A stretch of 64,000 nt of DNA from Artemisia argyi (Eukaryota > Streptophyta > Magnoliopsida > Asterales > Asteraceae), in contig CM060698.1 in NCBI GenBank assembly GCA_030686995.1, positions 141,937,106-142,001,105 of the forward strand. Reading direction: 5' to 3'. Shown here piece by piece: positions 50,397 to 61,595 of this stretch. The position numbers were made by a program, and so were the translations under genes. A model generated the notes under the pieces. That model did not search any database. It saw only the letters and a list, made by a program, of their open reading frames with translations, and was not told the origin of the DNA. The stretch's first letter is position 1, and the number at the start of each line of letters is the position of its first letter.

Positions 50397-53300
50397 CTAG
50401 ACTTCAAAGCCCGCCCGATGGGCGGGCACACTTTGTAATTTTTAATTGGTAGTTTTACTTTTAAAGAATGTCAATTATATTTTTTTTTTGTAATTTTGTT
50501 TTTTTACAACAAATGTTTTTTATATTATTTTTTTAAGAATATTTAGTGTTTAATATATTTTGATGTTGTATATTTATTGTTATGTTAGTATATTTAAAAG
50601 TTATATAGTCAATTGAATTTTGAAGTGCACGGGTGTGATGCGAATAGATATTGGATACATAAATATGTATTGTAATTTTTGTGCAATATTTTATATTTTT
50701 ATGATTTGTGTAATTTTTGTTTAATGTTCTTATAATGACTTTCTTGAGACACTACACAAATCATTACTCGATGGGCGGGCATGCTTTGTAATTTACATTT
50801 TAATTTAGTTATGTACGGATATTAGTGATCTTTTAGAATTATAAGTTATTTATTAATAAGGAGACATTTACGACTTTTTTTATGGTATTTGCCAATTTTA
50901 ATTCATATTTAAGGACGGGGAGGTTAATTAATTTTGTGATGATATTAGTTTACGTTAAATATTTTCAAACTTGTATGTATTTTTTGTAATTTACATTTTT
51001 ATTTAGTCATGTACGGATATTACTGATCTTTTATAGTTATAACTTATGTCTTAATAAAGAGTTTGGTATGACTTATAATTATTCTTTTGATGGTATTAGT
51101 GTACTGAAATTCATATTTAAGGACGGGGAGGTTAATTATTATTTTGATGTTATTAGTTTATCGAATGGATTTAATTACAACTCTTATCCGTACATGACTT
51201 ATAAAGTTTGTTGTAAGGTACTTAGTTAAGTAGGGCTTGTTCGCAGAGAGTGATACACATCAAGTGGGCATTTTCTAAAGCCAAAAATTGTGGCTATGCA
51301 TGTAACGTTCCATGTCACTGGGAAAAGAAGGTTTAGGGGGTTAAAATATTGTGAAGATTCGTTAGTAAAAATGGCATGTTCTTTGATCAAATCTTGGAGC
51401 ACTTTCGTTGATCAAGTTCATGTCGGTTGTCTTTTTATATACTTAAACCACTACTAAGATCAGCATAGGTAAACATGTTCGCTCCAATCCATCACATAAC
51501 GACTTTTAAGATAAGAATGTTCCATATGTATTAAAAAAAGGGTTTTTATTATTTTGAAAATTATATAGAATTATTAAAGTGGCTCCAACTAATCATGTCT
51601 GGCAATAATTTGATATTCTAACTCGTACTTCTGTCGTTTGATAACCACGCTTGTAATGCCAACTTGGCACATAAGAAAACTAAAAAATGGTGTTGATCGT
51701 AAGTATTAGTTATTTTGTTCACTTTAACTCTAAACCTACTAAACTTTTTTGAGGTATTCTTGAAACTGTGAGTGGATCTAGGCTCAAATTTAATTGGTGG
51801 GATGGAAAAACTATAACTGAAAATACCCAAAGTGCTTAGCAGATTAATTTTCTTCCTATTAACACGATAAACCAAGCTTATGTTCACCTGATACGGTTCT
51901 CCACTTATGAACATTTGATATAATTGACTCGTGCTTAAAACTATAGCTAAAAAGCGGGTAAAAATATATTATAACTGACCAACCTGAATTGTGTGAATAT
52001 TTATCTTATAAGATCAGGCCTTTAGTGCGTTTCTGCAGTTATCTTCTTGACTTTTATCACCTTCAGTTTCAATAGGAGCTGCAACAATATCAATAACTTG
52101 TATCAAAATATGTTATTATTATTTCTACACGACGTTTCGAATATAATTAGTTATAATTATGTGCATTCACCTTGTTCTTGAAATAGCCCTCTCTTAACAT
52201 GTTTTCCTGTGTTTGCTGAAACCCTTATTTATCTGTTTCCTTTTATCTTTTTTTGCATAGCTCAGATTTAAGTACTTGACAAATATCTCTATATCACTAA
52301 TACCACTTAGTTTCAACTATCTTTTTCTGGAAAAGTTGATGCAAAGACCCGTTAAAAAGTGCAGTTTTCAACATCCCAAAAACCCCTTTAAAGTGCAATT
52401 TTTTCATCACACTCAAACACCCCTAAATAGACAAAACCAAATACAGATTATGCACTACACAAACCACCAAATAAATCATTACATTGGGGAGGGCCTGGGG
52501 TCTAGTCAAGTATAATAGAATCCCATCTAAAAGAAATTCTTGTCACGAATGAATCTCATATAGTACCTACATTAAACAACAACATTAAAGAAATTCTTGT
52601 CACAAACAATCCTTTTTTTTCATAAGTTTGATTGACCTCAAAAGTCAAAATTGAACTTCGGAAAACAGGTTTTACATGACATACCCTTCGATTAAGAAGC
52701 GCTCCTTATCAAAAATTTAAAGCCAAACCCTCAACTGAACCGATGCCAACTGCCAAAAGCAACGCTGTTGATACAGGACCCAATTGTCGCCTTTATATTA
52801 TAGCATTGAAACCATTGGCATTCGCTTTATCAGTGTACTCATTTGTGACCACAAGCAAAAGGTAACATGAATACAATGTGGTAAGTTTTTCCTTTAAAAT
52901 AGTTAAAAAAAAAAAGTATGTTTATTACTGAAGTTCTTCGCAATATCCTCAGTGAAAAAAGTAGCAACACTGAGGAGAGGAACAATAAATAGCTTGGAAA
53001 CAACGTCGAAGATTGAAATGCAGATACCATCAGAGCCTAATTTCACAGGGCCTGTGAATAACACACAATTTCCAGTAAAATAAATATCACCAAGTTAAAA
53101 TATTTTGTTTACTTTAATTAGTATTAAACTGTTACCTACCAATATAACCGGGCTCTATTAACCGAACCATAGGCTCAATAGCGTAGCCAGAAATTGCTGG
53201 TAATGACAGAGCAATGAGGTCTCGTTTTATATTATGAGACTGATTTCAGTCTGCTTCCGTCGTTGAGCTAAAACCATTTGAGTCCCTGTGTATTATAAAG

Positions 53301-56300
53301 GAAGATTCCTTAATTAATATATATATATATCAATCAAATAGCTGATTTTCTGTTTTGTTAACGTTCAGAAAATTAAAACCTCTTTGTTGATACTTCTGGA
53401 ATACGCAAACATATGTCTATATGTTAGCATGCCATATATCGTTAAATATTACCAATATATATACTCGCATCAAGGTCAAATAAACAAAATGAAGATAATT
53501 ATCATAACAAACAGAAGATAATATCATCGGCTAAAATAAAGGGACTACCTCAACTCATGAAAGTCGAACAACTTTTTAACTACAAATATTGCTCAAACAA
53601 CTGCTGCACTTTAGGCTATTTACCTGATTTGAATAATCAGTTTCTACTCACAAATGTTGTACAAAACAGATTGACAAATAACAAAAATAGTTTCATATTT
53701 GAAGGTTTGGTTTTGTTGTCATTGGCAAAATCTACTCAGATGTAAAACAAAAATGGGTCAAACAGGTCAAAAGTTCCCTGAGGTGTACTATTAAGGCATA
53801 AAAACTTCTTAGATCATTTTATTTGAAAAAACACAAAGCACTATTAATGCATTTGGAAAGAATGGCTTCAGTGAACCCAACCCGACACATTTCAACTCAT
53901 ATCAAAATAACTATACAAACTGGCACCTCTTATTTAAATGAAAAATGGAGTACTGAGTTTATCTCTCATATTTACTAAAATTGCCTAATCGGGAATAAGG
54001 GAAGCATAGATGGGCCACATAAATTGTACATTATAATTACCTACAAAAAAGGGCACATATGAACTCATTTACTCATGAGTAAAACAGTACTCACTTATAC
54101 ATAAATGCATGGTATACCTTTAGTGCTCTACGCACCATCTTATGGTGATTTCTGAATGCACAGATCAGCTCCTCCTCATTAGGTGTTATACGCAGATACA
54201 AAATTATTTGGAGTGATGGGAGACCATTACCGCTTCCGTTATTAGCCACCACCACAATATATTTTATCCTGTCGGGTAACCTTGTGGTTTGCGGCACCTT
54301 CTGGATCCACCCAAATGAATTCATGTGTGAAACAAAGAAAGAAGATATATATGAAATTGATACTCCCCATATAACCAAGTGTAAATCTAAGTTGTAGAAT
54401 ATATAAATATAAATGCAATTTGAAGACGTGTGTACATTAACTTTACCTTAGTAAGCGTATACCCATTTTGAATCGGTCGTTGTGTTTTTGTGCGTGCTGA
54501 TGCAGCTCCTCCACTGAAGTGAATAACGAACATGTCTCAAGACTTCTACTGTGTTGGCTGTGTTCATGGCCAGTCTCATGTTTCTCATGTAATCAATCAG
54601 AGGGTTACATATGCAGATAAGTAACTGCATTAAAATAAGAGAACATAAAAATATTAGTTAAAACCGACCCAATTCACACCCTGTAATGCTGGTGTTTCAT
54701 AGCGGTCCCAAACACCCATTAAAAAGTATCCAAAACACGATAATACCAAACATAAAGTTATCTACCATTACACCTCTAACTGTGTCTTTCTCTTCGAGGA
54801 GGTAAATACGTTCTTGAATTTCTGTCCAAAATTCTCCAACCTTTGCAGGTTGTCTCAGCTCTATTTTATAGCAGTTAAAGAAAATCACATATGTTGATAA
54901 AACAGGCTTGCATAGAACATTCTCGTTCTACACGATAACCGAAAAGCTGTCACTTTCAGGGGTGTTTGGATTACGTTACTTTTCCAGCTCAAGGACTTAA
55001 TATACCACATTAAAAGATGAAAAAAGTTACAACAGTCTAAAGCTTAAGAATTATTGGAATTATGTAACTTTTTGTAGCACCTGAGATTGTAAAAATGCAC
55101 ATGGTTGGCAATCACCATATTTTAAGTTAGAGCATAATTTTGGTCAAAAAATAAATGCAACATTTAAGAGACTACTGCATATTATATATCAATTAATCCA
55201 AAAAAATAAAAGTAATCAAATAATGATTACCATAAATCCAATCAGTAGACCTTCAAGCCTAGACAATGTATTCATATAGTGCTCTTTTTGTATTGAAAGT
55301 TCAACGTCTTTCTTATCTGTTATTTCTTGTAACAGTTTCTCACTGGCTGCTTTGTCCCTCTTTAAACTCTCTAGTTTGTTTTCTTCGATCTGAAAATTAT
55401 GCAGAAGATTAAAATACAATCAACAACGTACTTTAGCTTGAAATATGATTATTATTACGCTTGAGAACTGACTACCTGTGGCTTGTTAATCCTTCCTTTC
55501 TTCTCTTCTTCAGTGTCTCTGATCTACGATTCTCAAAAAGATAGTATAAATAAATACAAAGTGTGCAACGGTACATTTTTTGACTCTGAAGACAAGACAG
55601 TATATTTAATTTTTTACCTGTGCCCGGAATTTCCTAATTGTAGATTCTTGAACAGCTTCTGGTGTCACTTTGACATCAAAGGCCAAGATTGTTGCAAATT
55701 CCTTTTTTTTTAAAGCTCAATTGGACTTTTCCCATAAGCTTCAGCAGCTTATATTATGTCCACTAAGTTCTCTGCTCTTTGCATCCGATATTTGTTTTTT
55801 CAATCTTGCTTCTGATTCACTGTCCAATGTGCAACTTAGCTCCGGTTGCTTAGCTTCAGATATCAGCTTCTTAGGTGACACCGGTTATAGCAGATTGAAA
55901 AGGGTTGGTATAGTTGAAACCATCATCTATTTTAAGTATGCAATAGTCCATCCACATAAAAAAAAATGGGACCGCTTAACTCGAGCATCTAAACAATTCC
56001 GTCTGCTGCTAACCCATGGGGAGAAGGATTGCTTCTCTACTGTTTGATTAGTATCTGTAGCAACACATTACAAAGAATTAGTATTAACCAAACTATCGTT
56101 TGCATCTTATACCAATAAAACTTTTTGATACCACTAATAACTTTGTTGTGTATACATGTTGAGCTATTACATCCCTGTGCGAAGAAGAGTAGGCATCTGC
56201 ACTTGTTACTGAAGTAACACTAATAGTATCCCTAACATGAACATTAGTATCAAGTGCCTTGCCACCATCCCCGCAACTTCTAATCGTGCAGCTGCAATCC

Positions 56301-59300
56301 AACCCGGTGCATGTTTTAGAATCCAGACTTCAGCAACAGTCTCGCCTTTTTAATATCCGATATCTCAACATCATTCCTAATCTTCATACTCTACAAATCA
56401 GTCAAACACCCTTTAGGATCAACAATAGTTAAGCCTGAAACAGAATCAAAAACTCTATCTAACTTATAACCCATGACAGTTCCTTGACCCCCCCCAACCG
56501 GAGTCACATTTCGCATCCTAGATTCCAAGACAGTATCATATTCCTTCTCTCGCCTACTATTTCTTCCAGGTAGAGCTTTGCATGCCGCAAATCCTCTCAA
56601 TCCTACACCGATGGTTGAAAAATAACATTATTAATATATTCCATGTTAACAGTTTACACGAAGAACAAAGCATCATGTCCTGCAAGTGTCTCTCGTATCC
56701 TTATAAACTACTAATTTTCTATGTGAGCTAAAGCCAATGGCATGTCTCTCGTATACCTTGACACAGACAACAACTTATTATTCCTATTAACCAAGAATGG
56801 CTGTTGGCTTATTATCGATGATCACACCGGTTTGAAGGGTTGTATGGTTTACTTAATCCATATTTTTTCTATTTCACTTCCTTCTTTTATGAAGTTGAGC
56901 AACTGATTAACAAAATAATTTTTGCCTTCCTTAACAGCTAAGTGGAGCATTGTGTCACCATTATTGTTTAAGAAAGATCAGATTCTTTATAAACCCACTA
57001 TCCATCGAATACAACTACAAACATAATAAACATAAAAACAAATAGTATTACTATGAATCACTCACACCAACTCACCTTCCTTTGAGATACACATTACAAT
57101 CATGCTTTCACGGTGGAGCTGCACCTTCAAGGTCTGCAAGGTGAAATTTAGCATGAGTAATACCAAGTCTGTAATGTGAAACTTACATGGCTGTAACAAA
57201 AAACTTAACCCCGATATTTATACCACATATTGACACCACAGTGTGTGTGTAACCGACCAACCTGAATAATAATAAGAGTACTCATAAATCAAATGAAAAT
57301 AAGAATTAGAAAACTGAAACTAACCATTTCTATACCAGCTTCCGACAGTCACAATCCGAAAGAATAACCTGCAATATGCAAGAAGTCATTGTAAAAGAAG
57401 GGAATTAAAAAGAAAAGCTGAAATATTTTTAAATAAGAAAAAAGACAGAAATTAATCAATTAACTTTCCATGGGGTGTTGAACGTTACCAATTGTTTTTT
57501 CTATACCAACTATCGGCACCATCATCTGTCGGTTCATTTATGTGCCCACAATCCCCTAAAATTAAGCAAAGCAATTCTCAGGTTCCAACTCTTGGTGACG
57601 AATACCTCACTTGTGCCTGTGTTTGGTCCCTGCAGCAAATACCTTTTAATACTCATGTTTACATACTCTAGAGCTAAAACACAGTTTCGGTCAATACCAA
57701 CAGTCGGACCCATTTTGATCTGTACTAAAGCTTATCATTCCATCCTAAACCTGTTTTGACCCACTACCAACACCAACCTGCTACCCAACCCAGGCTGTTA
57801 CCCCAGAGAGAGAGAGAGAGAGAGATAGAGAGAGAAAGCAACAGCCGAAAGTGAGAGCCTATGAGCAACATGGTAGAGTAGGTGGCAAAAACTCTGTAAA
57901 CACAATTTCAAAGGATCTTGGCTAGGTGATTATTAGTACCTGGTACCATATTATGACGATACAACAATTATTAGAGGTTGCAAAATTTGACCTCATATAT
58001 CCTACTACCCAAATGCATTAATAATGATATAATCGTAGAATGTAAACAACTCACCAATATGAAACATGAAACATGAAACATGAAACATGTAAGAAATATA
58101 TTTGCAAGAGTTATTAACTCAGTAACAGGGTCATGAGTGCTATCGCAACCTTCAAACAGCCAATAATCAATCATGAACTGAAGTAACCTCACTCAAAAGA
58201 TATAACATGATGAAAACATATGTAGCATTAGGGTCCACATGTTTGTTTGCGAATACAACAGTTCGACAATTTTAATCTTTGGAATTTTATGGTTTCTACC
58301 TGGTATTAAACACCCACATTCTCCATAACATTTGATGGTTTATACCTGGTGTTAACTGACGTTCAAAAAGAACATGAGTTACCAAGTTGCTTCATGGCAT
58401 CTAAGCTATTGAGCTAAATGCTGCAATTTATATAATTTGAACTACTTACTAATCAAAAATATAAACAGAGATATTAATTGGTTCTCCTGGATACATCAAG
58501 ATCGAACATGAATCGGTGGGTACCTTCAACTTAGATTGAATTTAGGAATTCTGAAATTTGACAATCAATTACCTCTCACGCATCGTAATGTTGAGTCAAT
58601 AGCTTGCTTTATATTATCATACATTGAGTTGCCCTGATATGTTTGCTTGTTGAACCGCGAATCATCTGTCATTGCCCATCTTGTCAATATTATCAAAATT
58701 TCATTATGCCTGGTCTTAAGTCAACTTACAAAGTCCATGTGATTATTGTACATCATATACGAACCCACATGGTCTAACATCAAAACAATTAGATTATAAC
58801 TTCAGCACATTATATTCAATACCATTTAGATCCCTCCAAAATATCTGCAAAGTTAAGGAAAATTACGAATTTTGTTTACACTGTATAACTACACTGTCTA
58901 AGATTAAACTTTCAACTATATTATCCTTTTCTATTTTTACCATGCCAAATCCATGTTGCTCGCCTTCATAATCCACAAGGGCATTCCAAGTCTTTGTATA
59001 TTGTTTTTGCTTGTTTACCCTGCAATAGACAACATACGTACAAAATTAATTTACAATATTAACAAATAACACAAACAACAATGGCCATGACAATATTATA
59101 CTTTTAGTACAATAATAACACATGCATGCGTACACTAAATTAAACAAATTAACGAATTCATATTCATAATGAAGAATATAAAATCAGTGTGTGAATGTGG
59201 CCCTAAAATTATTAAAACCCTAAATTCGTGTTTGTGAATATACATATGTTTTTTTAATAATGGATAATATGTTTGTATATTTTCATATATTTATCTCATT

Positions 59301-59586
59301 AAATGGTCAATAATTAGTTGCATAAGTTTATAGATATGGTTTTGCAAGATATAATCAAAAAATATGTTGGTCTAGTGGTAATCATGCTTGTTAATGTTAC
59401 AAACACCCTAGGTTCAATCCTTGTAAGTGGCGAATTTTTTAAACAATTTCCGAATTTTAGGTCTACAAATTTATGCTTACGTGGACACAATGTAATGACA
59501 TGGCCGATAATGAATTACTGGGCAATGAGGTGGCATTGACTGGATAATGACTGGACATATCCTTCAAATGCCTCCTGTTATATATA

Positions 59587-59665
<79 letters not shown>

Positions 59666-61007
59666 ATATTGCTTGTCGCAATATGATCTAATTGATTTCT
59701 TCATGAATTGTAGGGATGATGCCGCGAAGGATGACGGGGCCTTCGTGGAGACTATGTCCCCTCCGCAGAATGAAAACAAGGAGGGGGACGTAAAGGTTGA
59801 TGACGGCGTGTCTGCGCAACTACTGATGGATGAGTTGGCTGCTACTGCGTCGCGTCAGGCTGAGTTGGTGGCTCAGTTGAAGACGATGTACGTTGGGGAG
59901 AGCAGTGCTCTCGCCCAGAAGGATGAGGAGATAACTAGGCTCCGTGCGCAGCTGGTTGAAGCGCAGGCGGAGGTGGAGTCCTCCAGGGTGCATGCTGAGA
60001 AGGTCACCCATGAGAAGTTGTCCGCACTGGCTGAGGTGGAGCAGGCGCGCGGACAGCTTTATCAGTACGAGGCCAACATGACTTGGGCTGTGAGGTACTT
60101 GGAGGAGAAGAAGGAGGAGCACCTTGCGAGCATTGTGAAGTTCAAGGAGCGCTTGGAGGAGATCGTACAGATGCAAGAGAACAAGCTGCGTGGCTTAAGT
60201 ATAGAGTACGATGAGGAGTTATATCCTCATTTGATGTCGACCATTGCGGAGCGCAGGTACTTTCCTTTTATTAACTTTTCATACTTTATCATATTTGCTA
60301 TGCTTTTCCTTAACACAAGTTGTCTTTGTTGATGTAGGTGGTTGATCAGTCACGGACTGTGCCAGGCGGCTATGGGCACTTTGGAGTCCCAAGAGGTGTT
60401 GGATGCCTTTGGGAAGGTGGTGCATTGTGCGGTGGCGCGTTGGAAGTCGCAGGCTATGGAGGATCTCCATGAGGCCAAGCTTTTGAGCAAGGACTTGGCA
60501 GAGGTACCTGGTTATAATGCGGCTGCATATGATGAGCTGATGCAGGCTATGGAGGGGTTGAAGATCCTTGAGTTGCCTCATATTGCTCGGTTGGAGTGCG
60601 ACCAAGACAACCCCATAAAAGTAATTATGGCGGGGTTGACCTTGGAGCGCCACATTTTGGAGGATGCAGAGGCGCAACCAGATTACTTCCTGAAGCCTGA
60701 TGAGTCGCAGCTGCAGGTTCCCGTGTTCGCGCAGCCTCGCCACATGCTCAACCCGTTTACCCTTGAGAGGGAAATTCCCTTGAAAGAGGTTCTAGAGCGT
60801 CATGCGCAGAGGGCTGCCCAGAAGAGAGGCATTCATGGCAAGGCAGTATTGTGCGGTGTGGGCGCTGCACACATCCCCAGGTCTGATGGGGTTCCTGTGT
60901 GTGTTCCCACCGTATCTCCCAAGGACGCCTTGATTTTGAGAAAGCTTCAAGAGGCGGGGAGTTCTGCTGCCCCGGATGATAGCCCTGAGCATCGCCATAG
61001 CGTGTAG
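49145..61007 (+). CDS. Antisense additional ORF of a Tat gypsy element ('putative gypsy-type transposon' family)
   Basis: Four exons by splice signals and phase: 49145-49814, 49914-50340, 59714-60256 and 60338-61007. Together they form 769 codons without a stop. Exon 1 matches, from memory, the plant family annotated as putative gypsy-type transposase (Pfam PF04195): GKIGLYTRFFAYANYRVPIS, IGAAKVSNFEVNCRLL, FYHTTWSNGWVSFAKRPGAL and HWREHFFWVDDVVFPSPF. Joining 49814 to 49914 restores GREMDLFA. Exon 2 is acidic and ends in a KRKGETGSSGTSKRRR basic patch (possible nuclear signal). Exon 3 is a long coiled coil (LRAQLVEAQAEVESSRVHAE, then ARGQLYQYEAN). Exon 4 is helical and unrecognised. It runs against pol, tail to tail, as known for antisense ORFs of Tat elements. 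Function unknown. Intron 2 holds a 9.2-kb Helitron. Confidence 0.8.
50371..50396. repeat. TA microsatellite, left half of split tract
   Basis: The TA tract in intron 2 of the antisense gene stops at the Helitron 3' end CTAG. Its counterpart is at 59590-59661, on the other side of the insertion. Confidence 0.8.
51230..52800. other. Left interior of the large Helitron
   Basis: No recognisable coding block; AT-rich sequence with scattered short frames. Confidence 0.4.
54091..59020 (-). pseudogene. Chain of exon-like fragments of an unidentified gene inside the Helitron
   Basis: Minus-strand blocks bordered by plausible AG and GT sites, in order: KQKQYTKTWNALVDYEGEQH (about 59010-58940); RFNKQTYQGNSMYDNIKQAI (about 58660-58575); an ankyrin-like NNNGDTMLHLAVKEGKNYFV (about 56966-56880); RGFAACKALPGRNSRREKEY (56600-56391); VTPEAVQESTIRKFRAQ (about 55710-55620); IRDTEEEKKGRINKPQ (about 55525-55478); coiled-coil KLESLKRDKAASEKLLQEIT (about 55391-55238); KVGEFWTEIQERIYLLEEKD (about 54840-54770); IDYMRNMRLAMNTANTVEVL (54630-54448); and LQIILYLRITPNEEELICAF (54378-54091). 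Some blocks join in phase with neighbours, others end in stops. I do not recognise the parent gene. Capture by the Helitron is the simplest reading; more than one source gene is possible. Confidence 0.5.
59590..59661. repeat. TA microsatellite, right half of split tract
   Basis: About 72 bp of TA, ending 52 bp before the exon 3 acceptor TTGTAG|G of the antisense gene. Confidence 0.85.
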
Positions 61008-61595
61008 GCTATTTTTGTATATGTATTATGTAAGTAATGAAGTGTATATTTTCCTTGTAATTTTTGTATAAAAATGTTGAATAAGATACCCTTTTGTTAA
61101 TTAAGTGCGTGACTTAAAAAATATACTTGCATCAATGTTTGCTAAGTTTTATTATTTGACCAAGTGTCTTGGCTCGTTATTTGCTAAGCTTGTACAGTGT
61201 ACTTAATATTTGCGCACCCGTCGTGGGATGCGCATGTGAAACTTACCTCGACGTATCAAAAGTAAGGTGCTTAGCAAGGATGCGTGATCCAATGTTGATG
61301 GGTTTGCAACCCTCTTACTCAACGAGCGAATTACTAGGTTTACTCATCCTTTATGCCTTCGTGGGTCTTAATTAGTGCATGCACGCCATGTAGGCAAAAA
61401 TATAAGATAACAATATTTACATATATAAGTATGTACGCAATAAAGTGAAATACGTTATGGAGTTAGCTAGAAACCATAACATTTTATTGATACTTGCAAG
61501 TTTTTTGAAATAAAAATACAATTCCTAGGAAAGAAAAAACAAACACTTATTGGGCACATCTTAGGGTGCAAAGGTGTCTGTGTAATGGCCATAGC
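61008..61595. other. Convergent spacer between antisense gene and pol
   Basis: The 3' ends of both transcription units meet here. AT-rich with AATAA-like words (near 61075); no other gene. Confidence 0.5.

Larger units (their letters stand above)
50397..59590 (-). mobile_element. About 9.2-kb Helitron with captured gene-like fragments
   Basis: On the minus strand the 3' end is a perfect hairpin GCCCGCCC-ATC-GGGCGGGC, then TTTGAAGTCTAG|T, inside a TA tract: the canonical Helitron terminus. The opposite border is where TA repeats resume (about 59590). Minus-strand sequence from there reads ATTATATATAACAGGAGGC, like a Helitron 5' end, but the exact TC is blurred by the microsatellite. No Rep or helicase domain was found, so it is non-autonomous. 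A second GATGGGCGGGCATGCTTTGT (near 50769) and a repeated AAGGACGGGGAGGTTAATTA (near 50913 and 51120) hint at tandem or nested 3' ends. The inside (52.8-59.0 kb) bears minus-strand exon-like pieces. Confidence 0.7.

Noticed and set aside
59820..60176. Minus-strand His/Leu-rich frame opposite exon 3
   Set aside because: Mirror of the coiled-coil coding sequence; no start context or homology.
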